Source: Paenilisteria riparia FSL S10-1204
GTDB taxonomy: Bacteria > Bacillota > Bacilli > Lactobacillales > Listeriaceae
Assembly: GCF_000525995.1 (NCBI RefSeq)
Contig: NZ_AODL01000006.1
Span: 121,204 to 185,203 of the forward strand
DNA: 64,000 bases
Direction of reading: 5' to 3'
Within the stretch, counting starts at the first letter, position 1. Each line of letters begins with the position of its first letter. Position numbers and translations under genes: made by a program. Below the pieces are notes generated by a model. The model saw nothing but the letters and a program-made list of their open reading frames with translations, was not told the DNA's origin and searched no databases. Of the stretch, positions 24,954-33,239 are shown piece by piece.

Positions 24954-26018
24954 TTACAAGAACGAAGGGAACGGCATATCCGCATCCACCGCAAAAACAT
25001 CGTCAAAACCACGCGGATAATGGTATTCCAACTTATCCTTATCCAGCGGGAACGTAAATTTCCCACCAACTTGCCAAATAAATGGCTTAAACTGATAATC
25101 CAAGCGGTGCTTCTTCGCTTCCCACAACATCGTAATTTCTTTCGGGTCCGCCTGAAAATTCGCCCAAATATCGTAATGCACCGGAATCACGACTTCCGCA
25201 TTTAGCGACTCCGCCATCCGCAACATGTCAACAGACGTCACCTTGTCCGTAATCCCGCGCGGATTCTCGCCATACGCACCAAGCGCCACATCAATTTTGT
25301 GGTCATTTCCATGTTTAGCAAACTGATTCGAATAATGCGAATCCCCAGCATGATACAGCGAACCACCCGACGTATTGAAAAGATAGTTCACCGCCACCTC
25401 ATCCATATCCATCGGCATTTTGCCAGCAAGCGTCACATCTTCCGGAACCGTCACCAACGCCGTCCGATCAAACGCCTCCAACACAACGATTTCCACATCC
25501 TTCACCTTCACAACATCGCCAGGATGCACCACAATACAGCGCTCTTTCGGCACACCCCAACCAGTCCAAATATCCACACACGCTTGCGGCCCAATAAACG
25601 GCACATCCTCCGCACAATTTTGCATCACCGCAGCCGCCGTATTAATATCAATATGATCCGAATGAAAATGCGTCACAACAAGAGCATCCAAATCCTTAAT
25701 CGCAAACGGATCAATCACAAATGGCATCGTCCGCAAATTCGGCTGTAACTTCTTGCACCCGCTCATCCGCTGCATTTGGTGCCCATCCTTCATCCACTGA
25801 TTCTTGCGCGTCTGTTTCCCAGTCCCACACCACAAATCCACCAACAAATTCGTGTTCTCATGCGTCTTCAACCAAATCCCCGTACACCCAAGCCACCACA
25901 TCGAAAAAGTCCCCTGTTCCACAACAGTCTCCTCAATCTCCTCATTCAACCAAGTTCCCCACTCCGGAAACGTATTCAAAATCCAAGACTCTCTAGTAAC
26001 CTCATTAATTTTCGCCAT
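24954..26018 (-). CDS. ulaG: L-ascorbate-6-phosphate lactonase
   Basis: A 354-aa metallo-beta-lactamase-fold hydrolase. It has the metal motif HFHSDHID (residues about 117-124), [19 protein letters not shown] at the N-terminus, [20 protein letters not shown], and [19 protein letters not shown]. It opens the lactone of L-ascorbate-6-P to 3-keto-L-gulonate-6-P, the first cytosolic step. It is the first gene of the operon, with GAGGAG before the ATG and a cre-like box upstream. Confidence 0.92.
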   Translation of the reverse strand: MAKINEVTRESWILNTFPEWGTWLNEEIEETVVEQGTFSMWWLGCTGIWLKTHENTNLLVDLWCGTGKQTRKNQWMKDGHQMQRMSGCKKLQPNLRTMPFVIDPFAIKDLDALVVTHFHSDHIDINTAAAVMQNCAEDVPFIGPQACVDIWTGWGVPKERCIVVHPGDVVKVKDVEIVVLEAFDRTALVTVPEDVTLAGKMPMDMDEVAVNYLFNTSGGSLYHAGDSHYSNQFAKHGNDHKIDVALGAYGENPRGITDKVTSVDMLRMAESLNAEVVIPVHYDIWANFQADPKEITMLWEAKKHRLDYQFKPFIWQVGGKFTFPLDKDKLEYHYPRGFDDVFAVDADMPFPSFL

Positions 26019-26041
26019 CTTCCCAACTCCTCATCTATTTT

Positions 26042-26055
26042 AGTAAGCGCTTTAT
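26042..26055 (-). promoter_or_regulatory. cre-like catabolite control site upstream of ulaG
   Basis: On the minus strand this reads ATAAAGCGCTTACT, close to the CcpA cre consensus TGWAANCGNTNWCA. It lies about 25 nt upstream of the ulaG start, a position compatible with carbon catabolite repression of ascorbate use. Confidence 0.5.
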
Positions 26056-26099
26056 TTTTTGCTATACACTTATCTTACGAGAACTAGGCACACAAAAAA

Positions 26100-26140
26100 A
26101 GACCAACCTATACACAGTGAGGGTGTACGTGGGTGGTCTT
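26100..26140 (-). terminator. Terminator-like hairpin upstream of ulaG
   Basis: Minus strand: GACCACCCACGTACACC pairs with GGTTGGTC and part of GTGTATA around a short loop, followed by TTTTTTT. It stands in the leader of the ulaG operon, where no upstream minus-strand gene needs termination. Confidence 0.55.
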
Positions 26141-26162
26141 GTATTTGTTTAAAATCAAAAAA

Positions 26163-26190
26163 ACCAGTCTAGCAGGGGAACTAGACTGGA
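26163..26190 (-). terminator. Perfect terminator hairpin further upstream of ulaG
   Basis: CCAGTCTAG pairs perfectly with CTAGACTGG around a 10-base loop. On the minus strand it is followed by TTTTTTT, on the plus strand by A-rich sequence, so it would terminate minus-strand transcription. Confidence 0.65.
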
Positions 26191-26417
26191 AAAAAGGAGT
26201 TAAGGATTGCACCTTATAAAAAAGGGGGGAAAAATAAGGTGTTCCTTGTTTACAAATACTATATTACACAATCTTTTTAACAGACGCCCAAGAAAAAAAT
26301 GAGATTTCCCTAAGAATTAGATTTTATTTTTGCCATCTATAGATATTTTGACCCTAGTAAAAAAAAAATACAACACGGTATAATGGGAACTAAGCATATT
26401 AAAAAGGGGAGACACTC

Positions 26418-27929
26418 ATGTACATGAAAGAAAAAACGATTAGCATCATGCTTGTATGTGGACTGACGTTCTCAACAGTGAGTCCCGTATTTGCCGAAGA
26501 AATGACATCCCAACAGGATACGCAACAACAACTTGTTTTGGGAAACCATGGTATTGAAGCCAAACAGAATGTTCAAATTACGCAAGATCGACACGTCACA
26601 CCTACTGACTTTGTTCAAATCTACAACCAAAAATATAAACCACAACTAACTTTTAAAGACGGTGTTGTAGCCTCGACTGAGACAGTTGGAACATTCGAAA
26701 CAACCATTGTAGCTGAATACAATGATGGCACTACCGAAGAATTTGCGGTTAGCTATACTATTTTAGCCGACCCAAGCATCACACCAAATCCAGACCCTGT
26801 AACACCTACAGACCCTGAAGAAGGTCAAGACCCTGCAACACCAGTTGATCCAAATCCGGAAACACCCGTGACTCCAGATCCTGAGCCTACCAATCCTGAT
26901 TCAGAAACACCGGTAACACCTGAGCAACCCGTTGATCCAGATCCAGTAACACCAGTTGATCCAGTGAAACCTGATCCAAAACCGGAAGTAACCGTACTTG
27001 CTACGGCGAAAACAAATGTGACTGTAGAACTAAACGATTCTGCGCTTGACCCAAGCCAATTCGTAAGTAGTAATGTACACAATGTGAAACTAAGCTTTGA
27101 CACACAACCCGTAACAAACACACTCGGTACACATTCTGTACAAATTTTAGCGTCTAAAGGTTCTGCAACACAGACAATTACAGTGAATTACACAGTTGTA
27201 GATACAACGAAGCCGTTCATTCAACCACAACAGGACATCTTCTATGTGTGGCCAAATGACGAATGGACTGCCGATGAACTTGTAACAGCAACAGATAATT
27301 CAGGATTCGTGAAAGTTTATTTCCAAAATGGTCAAACATTGTTAGACACAACAACGCCCGGCGCTAACAGCACAGTTATTGTCGCTGAAGATGCGAACGG
27401 CAATATCTCTACAATTGATTTCCAATATCAAGTTATTTCTGTAGCGGGAATGATGCTCTACTCTTCGCCAACTGTTAACTTCGACCAGAGTACAGACACA
27501 GATATCTACGGCGGTACTGAGCCAGACACAACACTTTTCGTTATTACAGAAGATAGTGAGGAATTACTAGCTGATACACGCGTTGACTATTCTGGTGCAT
27601 ACCATGCTGTCCTTTCTCGTCCATTACAGCCGGGCGAAACAGCATACCTAATCGCAGTAGATGATAACGGCGGTGTCAGTGACGTAACACACTACACTTA
27701 CGGTTCCAAACAAATTCCAAAAGTAAAAGCAGAGTCTATCGTTAAGTCTGCCACAAATTCACAAACAACAACAACAACGACACCTAACAACAGCCCATCG
27801 AACGAAGTCGTCGCTACAAAAGTTGACAAAGACTTGCCAAAGACTGGCGATTCCAATTCGAAAGGCCTAACTGTTATCGGATTATTACTTTCCGCAACAG
27901 CACTTCTTTACTTGAGAAAACGTTCATAA
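26418..27929 (+). CDS. LPXTG-anchored surface protein with Ig-like domains
   Basis: A 503-aa cell-wall protein with signal peptide (MYMKEKTISIMLVCGLTFST; cleavage after VFAEE region). An N-terminal beta-rich domain (about 30-115) ends with EEFAVSYTIL. A Pro/Asp/Thr-rich spacer follows, about 118-190, of repeats like DPVTPVDPV, then Ig-like domains (about 195-430) with VDTTKPFIQP and VAEDANGNIS. The sorting signal is LPKTGDSN, a hydrophobic stretch and RKRS. Sortase A would attach it to peptidoglycan. Adhesion is a common role, but no ligand can be inferred. AAAGGGGAGA precedes the ATG at 26418. Confidence 0.9.
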   Translation: MYMKEKTISIMLVCGLTFSTVSPVFAEEMTSQQDTQQQLVLGNHGIEAKQNVQITQDRHVTPTDFVQIYNQKYKPQLTFKDGVVASTETVGTFETTIVAEYNDGTTEEFAVSYTILADPSITPNPDPVTPTDPEEGQDPATPVDPNPETPVTPDPEPTNPDSETPVTPEQPVDPDPVTPVDPVKPDPKPEVTVLATAKTNVTVELNDSALDPSQFVSSNVHNVKLSFDTQPVTNTLGTHSVQILASKGSATQTITVNYTVVDTTKPFIQPQQDIFYVWPNDEWTADELVTATDNSGFVKVYFQNGQTLLDTTTPGANSTVIVAEDANGNISTIDFQYQVISVAGMMLYSSPTVNFDQSTDTDIYGGTEPDTTLFVITEDSEELLADTRVDYSGAYHAVLSRPLQPGETAYLIAVDDNGGVSDVTHYTYGSKQIPKVKAESIVKSATNSQTTTTTTPNNSPSNEVVATKVDKDLPKTGDSNSKGLTVIGLLLSATALLYLRKRS

Positions 27930-27937
27930 GAAGTTAA

Positions 27938-27970
27938 AAACCTAGATTCACTCGCGAATCTAGGTTTTTT
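27938..27970 (+). terminator. Terminator of the LPXTG gene (bidirectional)
   Basis: AAACCTAGATTC pairs perfectly with GAATCTAGGTTT and is followed by a T-run. It also serves the convergent gene at 27971-28474. Confidence 0.85.
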
Positions 27971-28474
27971 CTATGTGAAACTGCTAAGTCTTCCTACCCA
28001 ATGCTCTCCAAAACCAACTGCATGCGTCTTACTCCCCATCTCATCGAAAAACAACAGCAATTCCTCTTCCTCGATGTCAACCCACAACTGTCGCTTCACT
28101 TTCTTCCGCATTAATAAAGTCGTCGTCACAACTTCTTCTTCCCAACGCAAGTTCATATGATTCGTTAAGAAAATGTACATTTCCAAACCAGAATTTTGAT
28201 AAATCTCCATCAAGTGTAGCATTTTAGGATAGTTTGACGGCACATTTTTAACAAGTATGTACTTCTTTTTGAGCTGGACTTCCTCGCAATCAAGCTCTGG
28301 GAATTCCATTTCGAAGTCCGCTAACTTCCAGATTTTTGACGTGAATAAAATGGCTAAATTGCTTTCATGAAAAGTTTGTTTTTGGAGTTTTTTCAGGATG
28401 TGAGGTTCTTTGGAAACTAGGTGGAAGTGGTCTGCGGGGATTCGGAATGGGAAATATTTGTCCAATGGGTTCAT
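27971..28474 (-). CDS. Hypothetical 167-aa protein
   Basis: A soluble-looking, Glu-rich product starting MNPLDKYFPFRIPADHFHLV and ending VGFGEHWVGRLSSFT. TAGGAGG lies 7-9 nt before the ATG at 28474. No signal peptide or membrane segment. It is downstream of fdhD in the same direction but behind a terminator. I do not recognise a family. Confidence 0.6.
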   Translation of the reverse strand: MNPLDKYFPFRIPADHFHLVSKEPHILKKLQKQTFHESNLAILFTSKIWKLADFEMEFPELDCEEVQLKKKYILVKNVPSNYPKMLHLMEIYQNSGLEMYIFLTNHMNLRWEEEVVTTTLLMRKKVKRQLWVDIEEEELLLFFDEMGSKTHAVGFGEHWVGRLSSFT

Positions 28475-28508
28475 CAAAAACGCCTCCTAACTTCTTTATT
28501 AGAACGAA

Positions 28509-28543
28509 AAAAACGCCAAACTCCCAAAAATGAAATTCAGCGT
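28509..28543 (-). terminator. Terminator of fdhD
   Basis: Minus strand: AAAACGC pairs with GCGTTTT around a loop and is followed by more T residues, just after the fdhD stop. Confidence 0.6.
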
Positions 28544-28549
28544 TTTAGG

Positions 28550-29341
28550 CTAATTTTCTATAATGCGTTCGTGCCCACTGTAAACACTGAAGCCATCCCC
28601 GCGAATAAAACCAACTGCCGTAATGTTCAGTTCTCGTGCCATTTCAATCGCGAGTTCCGTCGGTGCCGAGCGTGATAAAATGATGCCACAACCAATTTTC
28701 GCCGTCTTTACGAGAATCTCTGAAGAAATTCGACCACTAAAAATAATCGCCTTATCGCTCATCGAAATATCATTTTTCAAACAGTGTCCGTAAATCTTGT
28801 CCAGCGCGTTGTGCCGTCCAATGTCCATTCGCACGCAAATGACCTCATCACGACTGCAAAGCGCGGCGTTATGCACACCACCAGTTTGCCGAAAAATATC
28901 CGAATCCGCTTCAAATCGTTGCATCAAATCAAAAATCTCCGCTGGCCGCAACTGCAAATCCGTCTCATTCCGTGACTCCACCAATGACGCGTCCGACTGA
29001 AAATAAAAGTTCTCCCGCGATTTCCCGCAGCAAGACGTGATATAGCGCTTCGCACGGTATTTCGCATTGAATTTATTCACAAAATTCGCTGTCACCTTAA
29101 CGTGCCCCGTCGCCTCAATCATCTCAATCCGATCAATGTCCGCTATCCCTCGCACTATCCCCTCTGAAGTCAAAAATCCAACAACTAAATCCTCCGTATA
29201 TTCCGGCGTACAAACAATCGTCACCAACTCATCATCGTTCACATAAATCGTCATCGGGTATTCCACAGCCACCGTCGCCACATCATCAAACATATGCCCC
29301 TCTTTAAAACGCCGAATCCCAAGCCCTGCCGTCGTTTCCAT
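28550..29341 (-). CDS. fdhD: Formate dehydrogenase sulfurtransferase FdhD
   Basis: About 263 aa of the FdhD family: VAVEYPMTIYVNDDELVTIV, EDLVVGFLTSEGIV, the cysteine loop ITSCCGKSREN, TGGVHNAALCS, RMDIGRHNALDKIYG, FSGRISSEILVKTAKIG. FdhD transfers sulfur from IscS-type desulfurases to the molybdenum cofactor, which formate dehydrogenase needs for activity. It lies next to a formate dehydrogenase gene, as expected, separated by a terminator. The start at the ATG at 29341 (8 nt from AGGCGG) is chosen; the ATG at 29347 is possible. Confidence 0.9.
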   Translation of the reverse strand: METTAGLGIRRFKEGHMFDDVATVAVEYPMTIYVNDDELVTIVCTPEYTEDLVVGFLTSEGIVRGIADIDRIEMIEATGHVKVTANFVNKFNAKYRAKRYITSCCGKSRENFYFQSDASLVESRNETDLQLRPAEIFDLMQRFEADSDIFRQTGGVHNAALCSRDEVICVRMDIGRHNALDKIYGHCLKNDISMSDKAIIFSGRISSEILVKTAKIGCGIILSRSAPTELAIEMARELNITAVGFIRGDGFSVYSGHERIIEN

Positions 29342-29360
29342 TCCCATCACCGCCTATTAA

Positions 29361-29397
29361 AAACCCCAGATAGCGTTTGTAAGCACCATCTGGAGTC
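29361..29397 (-). terminator. Terminator between the DUF1641 gene and fdhD
   Basis: Minus strand: CCAGATGGTGCTT faces GCTATCTGG, with a 6-bp perfect outer stem CCAGAT/ATCTGG followed by GGTTTTT. Confidence 0.6.
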
Positions 29398-29401
29398 CTA
29401 A

Positions 29402-29878
29402 TTATTTCAGTTCCTGACCGACACCCTTCAAAAATGCCAAACCATAGCGTAGCGCCCGATTTACATCAGGATCTTTCATCGCCTTCGCCAAGCCAAAAAG
29501 TCCAAGTGTTGTATCGTCCTTCAAGCTTTCGTTCGCTTTCGCTTGCGCATTTGCAAGGCCTTCCAGCAATTTCTCCGTCTGTTCCGGTTTTGTATCCGTT
29601 AATAATTTTCCGCTAATCATCAAATTATTAATTGCATTCGTTGCAGGTTCCTTACGCGCCTCGTTTAAGAAGGTCGTCGCAATGTCTTCTTTCGCTTTCA
29701 AAGCGCTAGTTATCATGTCCAGCGCACCAGAATCGTGCAGTGCCTTCACAAGCTCCAAAGCCTCTAAGAAAGCCGCGTCTTCCGTCACAATCTGATCTTT
29801 AATCGCCGCCATTTTCTCTTGTTTTACTTCATCTTCCGTCTTTTCCACTCGGCGGATTTTAGAAATCGGTTCTGCCAT
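29402..29878 (-). CDS. DUF1641-family protein linked to formate dehydrogenase
   Basis: A 158-aa acidic, helical protein (MAEPISKIRRVEKTEDEVKQ; later ALRYGLAFLKGVGQELK) of the DUF1641 type that typically accompanies FdhA-like oxidoreductases in Firmicutes. Its role is unknown; an accessory or electron-transfer partner function has been assumed from context. Its ATG overlaps the fdhA stop (TGATG), so translation is coupled. Confidence 0.75.
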   Translation of the reverse strand: MAEPISKIRRVEKTEDEVKQEKMAAIKDQIVTEDAAFLEALELVKALHDSGALDMITSALKAKEDIATTFLNEARKEPATNAINNLMISGKLLTDTKPEQTEKLLEGLANAQAKANESLKDDTTLGLFGLAKAMKDPDVNRALRYGLAFLKGVGQELK

Positions 29879-32864
29879 CACGCTTCACTCCCTTTCTTAC
29901 AGCCGCAGCTACCACCACATGCACAATTATGTTTTGAAATCGGTTTATAATCCGCACGCGCCCATTTACGCTCAATTTCCACACCATTTTGCGGGAAACG
30001 TTTCGCATTACGTGGATTATGTTTTGGCAACGGATTATCGCCACATTTTTGCAATACTTCTAGGGATACTTTCGTTTGTTTATAAGCTGGCGTCTTCGTT
30101 CTCACATCGCCCGCACTAGACGTCAACAAGTTCACTGCAGTTTCATGGCTGACCGAGTGCATCGGCAAGTAAACCTCGTTTTCGCGAACCCGATCCGTTA
30201 CCACCGCATGAACCTTGATATGCCCATAAGGCGAACTCAAGCGAACAAGCGATCCATCTTCCACGCCACGTTTTTGCGCAAGTTCCTTCGATACCTCAAC
30301 AAAAACTTCCGGTAATTTATAATCCAAGCCCTTCGTTTTATGCGTCAAATTCCCTTCATGGAACTGCTCCAACAAACGACCATTATTCAACGTCAAATCA
30401 AATTCTTTCGGGAACTCAATCGGCGCAATGTACGGCAATACCGAGAATTTCGCCTTGCCATCAGGGAAGTTAAAGCGTTCCTCATAAAGTAACGGCATAT
30501 CTACACCATCCGCCGAAACTGGCCAAACCAAGCTATCAAAGCCTTGCATTCGGTCATAGCTCACACCAGCAAAGAAAGGCGCCAAACTTGCAATCTCATC
30601 CATAATTTCGCTTGGATGACTAAAGTTCCAATCACCACCACACGCATTAGCCACTTCTTGAATAATCCACCAGTCCGGTTTCGAATCACCAAGCGGTTCC
30701 AACACTTCATATAGGCGTTGAATCCGACGCTCCGTATTCGTAAATGTTCCTTCTTTCTCAAGCGAAGGCGATGCCGGTAAAACAACATCAGCAAACTGCG
30801 CCGTCTTCGATAAAAAGACATCCTGAACCACGAAGAAATCAAGTTTTGCAAGCGTATCTTGAACATGGTTCGTATTCGAATCTACCCAAGCCATTTCTTC
30901 CCCAATTAAATACATCGCTTTAAGCGTACCTGCCTCAATTGCATCCAGCATTTCGTTATTTTTAAGACCTGGTACTTCCGAAATTTCCACGCCATAAGCT
31001 TCCGCAAAACGAGCGCGAACTTCCGGATTTAGAATCGACTGCACACCGGGTAAAACGTTCGGCAATGAGCCATATCACAAGCCCCTTGCACATTATTGTG
31101 CCCACGAAGCGGATACGCACCCGCACCATGACGACCAAAATTCCCAGTCACAAGCAGCAAATTCGAAATAGCCGCCGACGTATGCGACCCCGCAATATTT
31201 TGCGTCACACCCATACCCCAACAAACCGCTGTGCCGTCTGCTTCATGAACCATTTGCGCCACATTTTTCAGCGTTTCAATCGATAAGCCAGTTTCTTTTT
31301 CCGCGAATTCTAGCGTGAATGGCTCCAAGAACGACATGTATTCCTCTACATTCGAAATCCGTGCCTCCATGAATGGCGCATCATGCCATCCTTGGTCGAT
31401 AATATATTTCGCAACCGCCGTCAACCATACAAAATCCGTGCCTTGTTTTGGTCGAATAAACAAATCGGCGCGTTCTGCCATCTCATGTTTCCGCAAATCA
31501 GAAACCATTAATTTCTGTCCGTTCAATTTCTGCGCGCGTTTCATTCGGCTCGCTAAAACAGGATGCCCATCCGCAGGCGAACAACCGACTAAAATAACAA
31601 GACCAGCCGTCTCAATGTCTTCTGCCGTTCCAGAATCCGCCCCAATACCAACCGTATTCGTTAAGCCATCCGAAGCTGGCGCCTGACAATAACGCGAACA
31701 ATTATCCACATTATTCGTTTCAAAAACCTGACGCGATAATTTTTGCATCAAATAATTCTCTTCATTCGTTGTTTTCGAAGATGAAATAAAGCCGAGCGAA
31801 TCACTGCCGAACTCATCACGCAAACTACCAAGACGTTCCGCAATCAAAGCAATCGCTTCTTGCCATGACGCCTCAACAAATTCATCTCCTTGGCGAATCA
31901 ACGGTGTTGTCAAACGTTGACTACTGTTCACAAAGTCCCAACCAAATTTACCTTTCACACATGTTGCAAACTTGTTCACAGGGCCTTCACCAGTCGGCTC
32001 CACTTTCAAAATTTGACGCCCCTTCGTCCAAACTTCAAACGAGCAACCAACACCACAGAACGTACAAACTGTCTTCGTTTTCTTCATACGCGTATCCCGC
32101 ATCGATTTCTCCATCTCAGACAACGCAAAAACCGTTTGATACGGCGGTTCCACTTTTTTAACCATATCGATCATTGGTTCCAGAACTTCCTCACCAATTC
32201 CCGTCATAAATCCAGCTTGACCAAGCATCGATTTCTCCATCATCGCGTTACACGGACAAACCGTCGAACAAAGCCCGCATGACACACACGACGAAAGGTT
32301 CGCTGGACGATCATCATCCCAAATAACACGAGGCTGCGGCCGATCCCAATCAATCGACAACGTCTCGTTCACCTGCACGCTTTGGCAAGCCTCCACACAG
32401 CGCCCACAAAGAATACACTGATCCGGATCATACCGATAAAACGGATGCGAGAAGTCATTCAAATACCCCTTCTCACGGAAAGGCCGTTCCTGCGTCTGCA
32501 CACCGAGCATTTCTGTCGTATTATGTACCCGGCAATTCCCATTATTATTATCACAAACCGTACAATACAGCATATGATTTTCCAAAATCCGATCCATCGC
32601 CTCTAATTGCGCCTCTTTAGCCTTAGGCGAATCTAATTTAATATCCATACTATCTTTAAATTCCGTACTACAAGCACGCATCAATTCCCCGTCGACCTCA
32701 CACATACAAGTGTCACAAGACTGAATCGCACCCATCTGCTTGCTATAACAAATATGCGGATGCGCCACGCCCTCATCATTCAAAAAATCTAAAATCCGAG
32801 TCCCTTCGTCGACCTCATGCGCCTTATCGTTAATCTTCACCGTAACTTTCACCTTCGAACCCAT
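29878..32864 (-). pseudogene. fdhA: Formate dehydrogenase alpha subunit (molybdopterin type), single-base frameshift
   Basis: Conceptual length is 995 aa: N-terminal 2Fe-2S domain (about 1-80, with CYSKQMGAIQSCDTCMC), a His/Cys cluster around 100-130, two 4Fe-4S motifs (QCILCGRCVEACQ; SCVSCGLCSTVCP), a further cluster at the oxidoreductase start (CTFCGVGCSFE), and molybdopterin domains. The catalytic residue would be Cys in CSRYCQAPASDGL, not selenocysteine. As sequenced one base is missing near 31070-31071 (ATGGCTCA where ATGGGCTCA restores DMGSLPNVLPG). The corrected frame is a whole number of codons. The cytosolic enzyme oxidises formate to CO2. I consider the break a sequence error. Confidence 0.85.
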
Positions 32865-32916
32865 CCAAAATCCCTCCTCGAAAACTAAAAACTAGTACCT
32901 TCTAGGAAAACCATTA

Positions 32917-32928
32917 GGAAACGTTTCC
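32917..32928. promoter_or_regulatory. cre-like palindrome upstream of fdhA
   Basis: GGAAACGTTTCC is a perfect 12-bp palindrome, embedded in AGTGGAAACGTTTCCTAA on the minus strand. It fits the CcpA cre pattern and lies about 55-65 nt upstream of the fdhA start. Confidence 0.5.
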
Positions 32929-33165
32929 ACTCGCCTACCATTATATCAGTTATTGTGAAAAAGAGATAGTCAAACGTTAATTGATAATCGTTCTCAAACA
33001 TACAGCTATGCGTCTTTAGCACCCATCCACCACTTTGTGAAAAAATCTCAAAAATCTTTGTTTTAGCCATTACAAAATCATATTGCATTACGCCTAATTA
33101 CCGTTCAATCGCACAGATTTAGCTTTATTAGCTAGTTCCTTCCAGTGCAACATATTAACGCAAAA

Positions 33166-33200
33166 GCAACACGCTTCTAAACTTTATAGAAACGTGTTGC
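33166..33200 (-). terminator. Terminator of the M60 protease gene
   Basis: GCAACACG pairs with CGTGTTGC, and inner TTCTA with TAGAA. On the minus strand CTTTTGC follows. It sits just after the protease stop. Confidence 0.65.
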
Positions 33201-33239
33201 TATATTATTACTATTATCCTTTGTTGCTACTAATGAGAT

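Larger units (their letters stand above)
26019..26417. other. Divergent intergenic region ulaG / LPXTG gene with three hairpins
   Basis: This 399-base region holds a cre-like box (26042-26055) and three strong inverted repeats (26100-26140, 26163-26190, 26209-26242). A TATAAT at 26379-26384 is a possible -10 for the LPXTG gene, but no -35 sits at normal spacing (TTGACC is 25 bp away across an A-run). No protein gene is evident. Confidence 0.6.
32865..33239. other. Intergenic region upstream of fdhA
   Basis: It holds a cre-like palindrome (32917-32928) and the terminator of the M60 protease gene (33166-33200). A 67-codon minus-strand frame at 32885-33088 has no ribosome binding site and unlikely composition; I see no gene. 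Confidence 0.5.

Noticed and set aside
26825..27121. Antisense frame of 98 codons within the LPXTG gene
   Set aside because: It is the mirror of the Pro/Asp/Thr repeat region; repetitive codons keep the other strand open.
32885..33088. 67-codon minus-strand frame upstream of fdhA
   Set aside because: No ribosome binding site, odd composition, and it covers the cre-like palindrome and probable promoter.
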